From positions 124,001 to 188,000 of the forward strand of contig JAIQFV010000006.1 in the NCBI GenBank assembly GCA_020073085.1: a stretch of 64,000 nucleotides of DNA, given 5' to 3'. The notes beneath the pieces were generated by a model. It searched no databases. It was not told the DNA's origin and saw only the letters and a list, made by a program, of their open reading frames with translations. A program made the position numbers and the translations under genes. This document shows positions 46,506 to 54,677 of this stretch, piece by piece; position 1 is the first letter of the stretch, and every line of letters begins with the position of its first letter. The DNA is from Terriglobia bacterium. GTDB taxonomy: Bacteria > Acidobacteriota > Terriglobia > JAIQFV01.

Positions 46506-46988
46506 GTGAACGATATGGCGTATACAATTTTCCTGAGCCACAGCTCTTCAGATAAGGAATGGGTCAAATGGATTGCTGCCAATGCACAGCAGGTGGGTAT
46601 AGAGGTGTACCTTTACGAACATGACCCGCAGCCAGGCAGACTGGTCGCTGACAAGCTCCAAGCTGCAATCCATGTTTGTGATTCATTGGTCGTGTTGATT
46701 ACCGGAAACAGTCAATTCTCGCCTTATGTCCAGCAGGAAATTGGATCGGCCAAAGCGCTGAATAAGCCCGTGATTCCACTCGTCCAACCAGGCATTGGCC
46801 AGTCGAGCCTCGCGATGTTGCAAGGAGAGGAGTACATACCGTTTGACTTCGCCAGCCCTGAGCATGCAATGTCCGCGCTTTTGGATTATTTACAGAGAGC
46901 AAAACAGAGCAAGGAGAAGGGGCAAGGTGCTCTCTTGGTGATTGGAGCGATCATCGTCGGGGCTTTACTCCTCAAAGGCAAGGGCTAA
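46506..46988 (+). CDS. TIR-domain protein with C-terminal membrane anchor
   Basis: 160 aa. The TIR domain (about 5-125) begins YTIFLSHSSSDKEWVKWIA and includes YVQQEIGSAKALNKPVIPL, where Glu78 is the likely NADase residue. A basic linker and one C-terminal helix (GALLVIGAIIVGALLLKGKG) follow, so the protein should sit at the membrane facing the cytoplasm. Bacterial TIR effectors deplete NAD+ or make signalling nucleotides during phage infection. The GTG start abuts the stop of the restriction-modification gene; an ATG at 46515 is an alternative. The 285 bp after it contain no clear gene. Confidence 0.85.
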   Translation: MNDMAYTIFLSHSSSDKEWVKWIAANAQQVGIEVYLYEHDPQPGRLVADKLQAAIHVCDSLVVLITGNSQFSPYVQQEIGSAKALNKPVIPLVQPGIGQSSLAMLQGEEYIPFDFASPEHAMSALLDYLQRAKQSKEKGQGALLVIGAIIVGALLLKGKG

Positions 46989-47273
46989 AGGCTTTTGACT
47001 TTAACGACATGACCCGGTATGACAACTTGTAGCACTGTTCAAGAGGATGCTGGAACTGCACTGGAAGGAACATTCGGTTTCGCCTTGCCAAATTGTGCAC
47101 TCGGAACATGACGGCATCGACGGCAAAATCGCTGTGACCGACCGCCCAAGAATGAAATTGCATGTGACAAATCCAACGTCGCGGCCAAGGATCGAGGCTC
47201 TTCTCCTCTTGGACCGCGCGAATACGAACGGCCGCGCCATGATTTCTTCCGCATGCGATAAAGAGAGATTTCC

Positions 47274-47993
47274 ATGATAAATAGAATGATTGACTTTTCG
47301 AGTCACTTGGATCGAAAGGGCTTTGAATCAGACAGTAAAGCAACATGGGGGCAGTCGTTCTTCGATACTGTGGAAGATCTTAAGTCTCTGCTTAGTCGTC
47401 GCCCGCCAGAGCAAAGGTTACAGCAGTTCTTCGAGAGCCATCCGTACCTGCTTCCCGGCATTGACGCCCTACACAACGGTCCTTTGGCTGGAATCGTCGC
47501 TACGAAATTCTGTTTAGGGAATTCATTCCAGACTGATTTCTCCTTTGTCAGCGCAAATTCTCAAGAACTACGAATTACCTGCGTGGAGATTGAATCACCC
47601 CGGAAGAGCATTTTCAGAAAGGATGGGGAATTCAGCCGTGACTACTTAATGGCAAAACAACAGATTCTGGACTGGATGTTTTGGGCACACCACAACGTTA
47701 AACAGGCATTAGATTGTTGGGGCCCTCTCATGGGGGGACGAGTCCGGAGACTACACACGATATATTTCGGGGGCTATCTCGTTTTTGGCAGAAGGGCCGA
47801 GATAGATAACCCTAAGAAGCAGGAACGATGGTCAGCGGAAGATCTAACTCTTGCCAGAGGCTTGTCAACCATGACGTATGACAGATTGCTGGACTGGAGA
47901 GAAGGTCGCTGGATTCCAAAGATACGGTACGGAAAAATTGCAGTATGTTCTTACAAGGACAGAAGATTCATCGCCAAGAAGCTGTGTATTTAG
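47274..47993 (+). CDS. Shedu-like nuclease protein (DUF4263-related), ExE variant
   Basis: 239 aa. The pattern EQRLQQFFESHPYLLPG (about 46-62), TDFSFVSA (Asp88) and CVEIESPRKSIFRKDGEF (Glu105, Glu107), with the downstream Gln in AKQQILDWMFWA (about 127-138), matches the PD-(D/E)xK core of Shedu/DUF4263 proteins. The usual Lys of ExK is replaced, giving E-I-E. Shedu proteins give single-gene phage resistance. It is shorter than classical SduA and has no obvious N-terminal sensor domain. It lies in the defence cluster on the same strand as the TIR gene. Confidence 0.7.
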   Translation: MINRMIDFSSHLDRKGFESDSKATWGQSFFDTVEDLKSLLSRRPPEQRLQQFFESHPYLLPGIDALHNGPLAGIVATKFCLGNSFQTDFSFVSANSQELRITCVEIESPRKSIFRKDGEFSRDYLMAKQQILDWMFWAHHNVKQALDCWGPLMGGRVRRLHTIYFGGYLVFGRRAEIDNPKKQERWSAEDLTLARGLSTMTYDRLLDWREGRWIPKIRYGKIAVCSYKDRRFIAKKLCI

Positions 47994-48184
47994 AAGAACT
48001 GGGGTCGACTATGAATGCGGACGAACTAAAAGGGCTGGGGCAGGATGTGTCCAAACTCATCTGGGCAAGTATCAAATTGTGAAATCTGGGCGGTTTATGA
48101 CATCAGAGTGTAAGAGAGATGGATTTTTGAAGAGAGAGTGAATTCCTCCGGCCTTGTCAGAGAGCAGGAGAGGAGGCTAGCCCC

Positions 48185-48799
48185 ATGCCCGAGACGATGA
48201 ATCAGATATTAGTCTTGTTGGTTTTCATAGTGCCTGGCTTCATTGTGATTCGAGTGAAGCGCATCGCCTATCCAAGAGCTGAGGAGGCGACGCTCAGCAT
48301 CGTCCTTGACAGTCTCGCACTCAGCAGCTTGGTTCACGCCATCTGTTTTCCGATTTGGTATTGGATTTATGCTTCTCGGTCTTACGCCACAGCGCCAACT
48401 CTCTTCGTGCTGCAGGTGTTCGTGATCCTGCTCCTTGTTCCTGTTCTGTTCGGCATTCTGTTCAATTTTTCTGTCAGGACAGACAAGGCCCGATGGCTTC
48501 GTGAATTTCTCTATTTTCCGCATCCCGACCCCACGGCATGGGACTACCATTTTAGAAAGGGAAGGGCCTACTGGATTTGGTTGACATTCAAGAATGGTCA
48601 AGTGATGGCTGGGCTCTTCGGCCCAAATTCGTTCGCGGGCTCCTTTCCGAACAGGCAAGACCTTTACATCGAGAAATTGCTTTCACTCGATGAGCATGGT
48701 AAAGTCAAATCGTTAATCGAAAACTCTGCGGGAGCGCTCGTAAGGATGGATGATTTGGACCGCATCGAGTTCTTCGAGATCGGAGGAGTCAAAGTATGA
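48185..48799 (+). CDS. DUF6338 family membrane protein
   Basis: 204 aa. Three membrane helices (about 7-23, 44-65 and 75-97) precede a cytoplasmic C-terminal domain with PHPDPTAWDYHFRKGRAYWIWLTFKNGQVMAGLFG and NRQDLYIEKLLSLDEHGKV, the pattern of DUF6338. No enzymatic motif is evident. GGAGAGGAGG precedes the ATG. Its stop overlaps the start of a 64-aa gene by 4 bp, so the two act as a unit. Function unknown. Confidence 0.7.
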   Translation: MPETMNQILVLLVFIVPGFIVIRVKRIAYPRAEEATLSIVLDSLALSSLVHAICFPIWYWIYASRSYATAPTLFVLQVFVILLLVPVLFGILFNFSVRTDKARWLREFLYFPHPDPTAWDYHFRKGRAYWIWLTFKNGQVMAGLFGPNSFAGSFPNRQDLYIEKLLSLDEHGKVKSLIENSAGALVRMDDLDRIEFFEIGGVKV

Positions 48800-48990
48800 G
48801 TGAAGAGAAGACAGTTCGTGCACTTCGGGAAAGCCATCAGCCTCTCAAAAATGAGATCACTAAAGGTTATCCGGTTAGTCAGCAGGTAGATCTGGCCAAC
48901 CTCAAGCCCCCTTCAAACCTCGGAAGCGCGGCTGTCACCCCGCAGAACTCGAATCAGTCAGCTCCTGCCCCCGCCAAGACTAACAAGTGA
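48796..48990 (+). CDS. small partner protein of the DUF6338 gene
   Basis: 64 aa, hydrophilic. Residues 15-30 (QPLKNEITKGYPVSQQ) look conserved-like, and the rest is Ser/Pro/Asn-rich and probably disordered. It starts at ATGA overlapping the DUF6338 stop. It resembles the small proteins that accompany DUF6338 membrane proteins, but this is from pattern memory. Stop lies 4 bp before the right-hand 18-bp repeat. Confidence 0.6.
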   Translation: MSEEKTVRALRESHQPLKNEITKGYPVSQQVDLANLKPPSNLGSAAVTPQNSNQSAPAPAKTNK

Positions 48991-48993
48991 AGG

Positions 48994-49011
48994 AATGTCG
49001 GTGCCTGACCC
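48994..49011. repeat. 18-bp direct repeat, right flank of the defence cluster
   Basis: AATGTCGGTGCCTGACCC, direct copy of 43543-43560 with two differences. The block between them holds exactly the restriction-modification, TIR, Shedu-like, DUF6338 and small-partner genes. Confidence 0.65.
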
Positions 49012-49030
49012 GAATTCCTATTACAGCCGT

Positions 49031-50116
49031 TCAGGGTTGTGTGAGATCAAATCTTTTCTTGAGGTAGTTGAATCGCGAGAATGGGATCCTCCCTTCGTGC
49101 TGCAAGCGACCCACGACAATACCCGCCGAAATGCCAAGGGAATCCGCAAGGGCCCGGATTCCGGGTTCTGTAAACTTCGATGCGACAATGAATCGCCGCC
49201 ATTGGGACTCGGGGATGAGGTGGGTTGTGGCGAAGGCGTCCGCTTCTCGCTCTTTGTCGTTTCCACCGGCGCCATCCTCCAGGAATACGTCGCGTTTGCC
49301 ATGCAACGCCACATGACCCGCCTCGTGGAAGAAGGTGAACCAAAAGATGTCTTCCACCTTGTACCTACAACTCAATTGGATGATCGGATGATCGCCCACC
49401 CATCTTACCGCACCATGGATTGAAGTATGGGGAAGCTCCTCCACGAAAACCACGGCTACACCAGCCTTACGACACGCTGCCGTCAGGGACCGTTTCAACG
49501 CGGCGGGACGCATCTTCATGAGACCGCGCATACGACCAAGCTGTTGCTTGAAGACGGTCCGTTCAAATGCCGGCAAGCGGAGCTTTCTGGCCGAGACTTC
49601 TCCCAAACGCAACCAGGCCGCCGTGGATTCCGGGCAGGCACGGAAAGCAGTGGACCGGCGGTAAGATGCCGCGGGAGCCGTCCACACCTGGCTCCAGGCG
49701 GAAATGCTGCTCACGCCGAAAAATTGAAACATTGCGCGAACCAAGTCGCCGCCTTCTCGCGATTCGGAGAGGACCCCGCGCTGGGTGAGCTCCTTGACGG
49801 GGAACCTCTTCACCCACTCTGTAGCAGCTTCCAACGATTTTTGTTCTTTCAGGGAGGCTATCGTTTGTCGGTAGTTTCGCTCCAGGTTGTTCCAAAACGA
49901 AGCCGGCAGCGCGAGCACGTGTTCCAACTGCAAGGCAGTTTCTGCGGTAATGGCGGCCTTCCCCTTGATGATTTCGTTTATGGTTTTAAGGGGCCGTCCG
50001 GTGCGTTTGGCCAATTCGGCCTGCGAAAGACCGAGCGATTGAATCGTTTCAAGCAGGGTCGCCCCTGGAGGCACGGCGTAGTCCGGCTTAAACTCAATTC
50101 TTCTCTTAGCGATCAT
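49031..50116 (-). CDS. HigA-type XRE regulator fused to an ImmA/IrrE metallopeptidase domain
   Basis: 361 aa. The N-terminal helix-turn-helix (about 25-75) has LSQAELAKRTGRPLKTINEIIKGKAAI, typical of HigA antitoxins. The C-terminal half contains FFHEAGHVALHGK, the zinc site of ImmA/IrrE peptidases, followed by KEREADAFATTHLIP with the third ligand Glu. Such fusions act as stress-responsive repressors or antitoxins. Start 50116 is chosen because GAGGA lies upstream; the frame runs on to 50197. No toxin gene is seen directly upstream or downstream. Confidence 0.88.
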   Translation of the reverse strand: MIAKRRIEFKPDYAVPPGATLLETIQSLGLSQAELAKRTGRPLKTINEIIKGKAAITAETALQLEHVLALPASFWNNLERNYRQTIASLKEQKSLEAATEWVKRFPVKELTQRGVLSESREGGDLVRAMFQFFGVSSISAWSQVWTAPAASYRRSTAFRACPESTAAWLRLGEVSARKLRLPAFERTVFKQQLGRMRGLMKMRPAALKRSLTAACRKAGVAVVFVEELPHTSIHGAVRWVGDHPIIQLSCRYKVEDIFWFTFFHEAGHVALHGKRDVFLEDGAGGNDKEREADAFATTHLIPESQWRRFIVASKFTEPGIRALADSLGISAGIVVGRLQHEGRIPFSRFNYLKKRFDLTQP

Positions 50117-50184
50117 GGTAGTCCTCAATTGACGATTGGACAGGGATTCTGAGTTTGCCGCCTTCGCGAACTTGCCCGAATGAA

Positions 50185-50238
50185 AGCTTATTCTCATGGC
50201 TTGATTATGTCAATAGTTTTATTAACCCTTAGGGTTAA
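50185..50238 (-). promoter_or_regulatory. putative promoter and operator of the HigA/ImmA gene
   Basis: On the minus strand TTGACA (50213-50208), 17-nt spacer and TAAGCT (50190-50185). Just upstream lies an inverted repeat TTAACCC-tta-GGGTTAA (50222-50238) in an AT-rich stretch, a plausible autoregulatory operator for the XRE protein. The -10 box is weak. Confidence 0.4.
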
Positions 50239-50602
50239 ATAATAATTATAATAGCGCCCTCTCGACGCACACCAAATCCGCGACACCCGATACTGGCGAG
50301 CGCCTCGTATTAAGGAATATCGAAATGCCGTCCGATCATCTTGACCTTTGCTTACGGGGGTGGGTTGGCTATTTCAAACCAGAGCGACGGAGGACCAAAA
50401 CAAGACTCGTCATATAATACTTCGATATGATAGCCTACAGAGAAATCTCCGAACAGTCACCTATTATCTTGCGTCGTTTGGGAGCCTTTTTGGGCCCAGC
50501 AAAGCTCGAAGTTCGTGCATCTGGATTCTGCAATGGGCAGGGGGCAAATGCAAGGGTCAATAAGTAGAGACAGCGACCCGTTTGGGAAGGAAGCATCGGA
50601 GC
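50239..50602. other. intergenic region
   Basis: About 360 bp upstream of the HigA/ImmA gene and of the divergent propeller gene. No reading frame with a HigB-like toxin signature is found on either strand. Confidence 0.45.
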
Positions 50603-51601
50603 ATGCGAGTATCGGGAGTTCTCATAGCGCTAATGATGGTGGCGTTCCCTATGGCCTTCTTGGCGCAGACGAAACCGGATAACACGCTCACGGTGCACCA
50701 GCGCCCGGTTACAGCGCTGCCGATCGTCGCCCGGATCCCTTTGCCGAAGGAGCCTGATTGGATGGCCCTTGGGTTTGGCTCGGTCTGGGTCGTGAACTAC
50801 AAGCCGGACCGCTTGTCGCGGGTGGATCCGGTCACGGGCCATCTCCTCGCCGACATTGCGCTGGGGCCCGACGCGTGCCTCGGGGTGGTGATTGCACTTG
50901 ACCGGGTATGGGTGGCGACCTGTGGCGACGGCGTGATCAACGAGATCGATGCTAGGACGAACGCCGTCGTGCGGCGGATATCGGTTCCGATTACAACAGG
51001 ACGAGAAGGCGCCTTCGCCATTGCGAACGGCAGCTTCTGGATTCCGGCAAACCTTCCAGATGCGTCTTCATCTGCGGTTGCCCGGGTCGACGTACGCTCA
51101 GGCCGCGTCCTGTCCTTGATTCCCGTCGGCGCGAGAACCGATGTGGTGATCGCAGGATTTGGGGCCGTCTGGGCCGCGAGCAGCGCCACTGATACAATTC
51201 ATCGAATCAATCCATCTCGCAACGCCGTCACAGCACGCGTCGCGGTGGGCCATACCCCCAAATTCATGGCCGCAGGTGAGGGCGGCGTCTGGGTGCAGAA
51301 TCAAGCGGACGGCTCGGTTTCGCGGGTGGATCCGCGTGCCAACCGCGAGGTTGCCCGTATTGAGGCTGGCGCTCCTACCAAGTGGGGAGACATCGCAACC
51401 GGTGATGGCGCCGTTTGGCTCAGCGTGAACGGAAAGCCCGTCACCCGCATCGATCCCCAGACCAACCGCGTGACGCACCAGTTTGTCGGCGGCGATGGAG
51501 CTGACGCTATTCGATCAGGGGCAGGAGCGCTGTGGGTCGCGGACCACAAGCACGGTGAACTCTGGAAGATCGATTTCCGTGTACTTCGCCCGGCACCGTG
51601 A
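50603..51601 (+). CDS. secreted beta-propeller protein (Vgb/YncE-like)
   Basis: 332 aa. A signal peptide (about 1-22) precedes six or seven propeller blades that repeat the pattern GFGSVWVVNYKPDRLSRVDPVTG, e.g. VWVATCGDGVINEIDARTN, VWAASSATDTIHRINPSRN and VWVQNQADGSVSRVDPRAN. This resembles virginiamycin B lyase-type propellers, but no lyase site can be confirmed. Start 50603 begins the signal peptide; the frame is open 7 codons upstream. Confidence 0.85.
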   Translation: MRVSGVLIALMMVAFPMAFLAQTKPDNTLTVHQRPVTALPIVARIPLPKEPDWMALGFGSVWVVNYKPDRLSRVDPVTGHLLADIALGPDACLGVVIALDRVWVATCGDGVINEIDARTNAVVRRISVPITTGREGAFAIANGSFWIPANLPDASSSAVARVDVRSGRVLSLIPVGARTDVVIAGFGAVWAASSATDTIHRINPSRNAVTARVAVGHTPKFMAAGEGGVWVQNQADGSVSRVDPRANREVARIEAGAPTKWGDIATGDGAVWLSVNGKPVTRIDPQTNRVTHQFVGGDGADAIRSGAGALWVADHKHGELWKIDFRVLRPAP

Positions 51602-51624
51602 AGCCTCACTAACGAGTCCGACAA

Positions 51625-51761
51625 AGTGGTTTGGGTAGCGCCGCCACGGTTTCTGGTGGCGGGGGCGTTGGCGCGCGGGGGGCAGGGTAGCTGAATACAT
51701 ACCGGTCGCCGGCACAAGCCCCCGCCGGGTAGAGAGCACCCGGCGGGGCTACCAAAGCAAG
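51625..51761. repeat. tandem repeat of about 148-bp period, copy 1
   Basis: GTGGTTTGGGTAGCGCCGCC..., a GGTAGCTGAATACATACCGG stretch, then CCCCCGCCGGG/CCCGGCGGGG, which forms a hairpin. Repeated almost exactly at 51772. Minus-strand ORFs across it are repeat artefacts. Confidence 0.8.
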
Positions 51762-51771
51762 GCACCATCCG

Positions 51772-51908
51772 AAGTGGTTTGGGTAGCGCCGCCACGGTTT
51801 CTGGTGGCGGGGGCGTTGGCGCGCGAGGGGCAGAGTAGCTGAATACATACCGGGCGCCGGCACAAGCCCCCGCCGGGCAGAGAGCACCCGGCGGGGCTAC
51901 CAAAGCAG
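51772..51908. repeat. tandem repeat of about 148-bp period, copy 2
   Basis: Second copy of 51625-51761 with a few substitutions and the same CCCCGCCGGG...CCCGGCGGGG hairpin. A partial third copy is at 54359-54434. Confidence 0.8.
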
Positions 51909-52011
51909 GACACAATTGGATATCAAGACAAAGGGGCAGGCTCCGACATCCGGCAACTGTTTCATTGGATGGCAGGGGAGGTTCGTGACGGAATAGCTGT
52001 GATTCGGATAT

Positions 52012-53434
52012 TCATCTTGATTCTGACGAAAGCGCCTTCACGAGGCGGTACATGAATTCCATCCCATCGTAAAACTCCCTCACCCCCATGCGTTCATCCT
52101 TCCCGTGGGCTCGCACGTCATTGATGTCATCAAAAAGTCCTGAGACACCATACGTGGGCATGCCGGCGATGCGGAGATAGAGCCCGTCGGTCCCCCCCCG
52201 TGGACATGACCGGGACGACGGGTACGCCCGGCCAGAGCTCTGCGGTAATTCGATCGGTTGCTCGCACGATCTCCGGCCTGAGTGGCGAGGGTGGGCTTGG
52301 ATTGGGCTTGTTAACTGGAGAAATCGTGATTTTGTCGTCAGCCAGCACCCGGGTCAGTGTTCGCTGGACTTCCTGAGGTGATTCACCGGGGAGCAACCGG
52401 CAATTAACAGTGGCACGCGCGGTCTGAGGGAGTGCGTTGTCCGCATGTCCACCCTCCAGGCGGGTGGCGACGCAGGTGGTTCGCATCAGGGAGTTGAAGT
52501 AGGGTGAGGCGGAAGTCAGGCGTGAAACCGCCGCGGGGTCGGGCGGGATCTGCGCGGCCGCCCGCATATCCCGGGCTGCTTGCCCGGTCTCCACTTTGGA
52601 CATCTGCTCGAAGTAGGCCCGTGTGGTTTCGTTCAGCTTCACGGGGAAGTCGAACTTGGCGAGGCGCGTCAGCCCCTCCGCGAGCTCATAGATGGCGTTG
52701 TCCTTGACGGGAAGAGAGCTGTGCCCGCCCCGGTTCCTGGTCTCCAGGCGGAAGCTGAGATAGACCTTCTCACTCGTCTGCAGCTCGTTGACCCAGTGCT
52801 TGCCGTCCTTGATCTCGCCGCCCCCTCCATCCGTGTTGAGACAATACTCTGCGTCGATCAGTTCCCGGTGATTCTGCAACAGCCAGGAGACGCCGTTTGA
52901 GTCGCCTCCTTCCTCGTCGGCCGTCAAGGCGACAATCAGGTCCCGGTCCGGCTTGAACCCTTCCCGTTTGAGCCGTATCAAATTGGCGATCAACAAAGCA
53001 TCGCCCGATTTGATGTCGTTGGTGCCGCGTCCATAAAAATACCCATCGCGCTCAAGGAATTTGAAGGGATCAAACGACCAGTCCTCGCGCCGCGCCTCCA
53101 CCACATCGAGATGGGCCAGCAGAAGAATTGGTTTCCCGGAGCCAGTGCCGCGCAGGCGCGCGACCAGATTTCCCTTCCGCGGATTCGGGCCGAGCACTTG
53201 AACATCTGCGGCAGGGTAGCCGGCGGCCCGAAGTCGCGCCGCCATCGCCTCGGCAGCCCGGGTCGTGTTGCCTGAGGAGTCCGTGGTGTTGATCTCGATC
53301 AATTCTTTGAAAATGTCGCGGGCCAGTTCCTGTTGAGCCGAAGGCGGCGTGCCGCCTGCCCCCGGCAAGGCTTGAGCCGCAAGAGGCAGTGTTGCAAGAA
53401 GAAAAGAAATCATCAGTGTGCTGCCGAATTTCAT
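52012..53434 (-). pseudogene. M20 family metallopeptidase, frameshifted near the C-terminus
   Basis: Secreted zinc exopeptidase with a signal peptide (about 1-20). Zn-site segments are ILLLAHLDVVEA (His), GRGTNDIKSGDAL (bridging Asp), TADEEGGDSNGVSW (catalytic Glu) and CLNTDGGGG (Asp). The intact frame runs 53434 down to a stop at 52130 (434 aa) and ends in unrelated residues. In the next frame the sequence continues as family-typical GTDGLYLRIAGMPTYGVSG..DINDVRAHGKDER to a stop at 52012. The switch falls in a run of eight C on the plus strand (52192-52199); seven would restore the frame. GGAGGA precedes the ATG. The lost tail carries the last Zn-ligand His (RAHGKDE). Confidence 0.8.
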
Positions 53435-53617
53435 CCAGAAATCCTCCGTTCCTATCGAGCGACAGCCGAGTGGTATTGGGAGATTAAAACACAATTCCGA
53501 ACAGCCACCTATCGCCGAATCAAAATTGGAGCTCACGCCATTCATACTGAGGAAGAGAAAGTATAGTGACAAACACGAACGTCATTGAAAATGTCACAAA
53601 GTCATGCGTGATTCAAC

Positions 53618-53649
53618 GTAGGCGCGTCCGCCGTGGCGGACGCGCCTAC
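53618..53649. repeat. REP-like hairpin
   Basis: GTAGGCGCGTCCGCC-gt-GGCGGACGCGCCTAC, a perfect 15-bp stem. Similar in design to the hairpin at 40304. Confidence 0.6.
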
Positions 53650-53811
53650 CACGAAGATTTCACAATTACCCCACGAAACTCTAATTCCAATCACGTCTGC
53701 CCATGAAGTTTAAAGCTCTTGCTCACTGGATATCAGAGTGATATGGTCCCGAGAGTATTAATTTTCCGTGGTAGACGTCATGTGTCCTATATGAGGCCAG
53801 AGGAATCGAAG

Positions 53812-54171
53812 ATGGATGTCATGATTGGATATTGTGGTTTGGATTGTCGGGGCTGTCCAATCCATTTGGCTACTCTCGATCCCGATGACGCCAAAAGACG
53901 GACCATGCGAGCTTCTATTGCTCGTCTCTGCTCCGAGCAGTACGGTCTGAACTTGTTGCCCGAGGAGGTTACGGACTGTGACGGATGCCGGTCCGAAACG
54001 GGCCGTTTGTTCTCGGGGTGTGCACGCTGTGAGATCCGATCCTGTGCAATCAAGCGAAAGCTCGAGAGTTGTGCCTTCTGCGATGAATACGCCTGCGACA
54101 AACTTCGATCTCACTTTGAGACGGACCCAACTGCCGAGGGGCGTCTTAAGGCACTCAGGGGTCAGATGTAG
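53812..54171 (+). CDS. DUF3795 cysteine-rich protein
   Basis: 119 aa. The family pattern is clear: GYCGLDCRGCPIHLAT at the start, then CDGCRSETGRLFSGCARCEIRSCA and CAFCDEYACDKL. Its many Cys probably bind a metal or iron-sulfur centre; the role of the family is unknown. The ATG at 53812 is preferred because AGAGGA lies 7 nt upstream; the frame is open to 53719. Confidence 0.85.
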   Translation: MDVMIGYCGLDCRGCPIHLATLDPDDAKRRTMRASIARLCSEQYGLNLLPEEVTDCDGCRSETGRLFSGCARCEIRSCAIKRKLESCAFCDEYACDKLRSHFETDPTAEGRLKALRGQM

Positions 54172-54677
54172 CATCGGCCAGATCGGTTCATGGTGCGACC
54201 CCGCGCGGGACTTGACTCGGGGCAAGATGACGCCCGCGGCGCAAGGATCGCAGCTCCCTGTGATTCACGGCCCGGCCCCTAGGCTTGCCGGTGCAGTCCG
54301 ACCGCCAAGAGCAACCACACAACAGACAGGACCGCCAATCCGAGCGGGGGCGTTTGCGTGGGGCAGGGTAGCTGAATACATACCGGCCGCAGGCACAAGC
54401 CCCCGCCGGGCAAAAAGCGCCAGGCGGGGCTACCCAGTCGGAGCAGAAGAATAAATGAGTGTCAGATCTCTGCAAACGGCGATTGACCGAGAAAGGCGTC
54501 CTGTTTTCAAAATGAAGAAACAGTATTTCGCGCCTGCAGAGACTTGACACTCGTCATTCAGATCTGTTTTGGAAATCCTGGCGCCGTGTTATCGCAACAA
54601 CGCGTCCTTTTGCCCTGAGACGTAGACGGGAAATGAGCATCGGTCCGCCTCGGGGATCGTTGCCGCGTTCGGTTGAA
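54172..54677. other. intergenic region with a partial repeat
   Basis: About 500 bp with no convincing gene. It contains 54359-54434, a third, partial copy of the repeat at 51625, and short frames only. Confidence 0.5.
54359..54434. repeat. partial third copy of the 148-bp repeat
   Basis: GGGGCAGGGTAGCTGAATACATACCGG followed by GCACAAGCCCCCGCCGGG and GGCGGGGCTACC, same orientation as the tandem copies at 51.6-51.9 kb. Confidence 0.7.

Noticed and set aside
47047-47277. ORF between the TIR and Shedu-like genes
   Set aside because: 76 codons with no motif and no ribosome site; overlaps the next start.
51301-51915. Minus-strand ORFs of 70-204 codons with repeated blocks
   Set aside because: Products of the 148-bp tandem repeat and antisense of the propeller gene.
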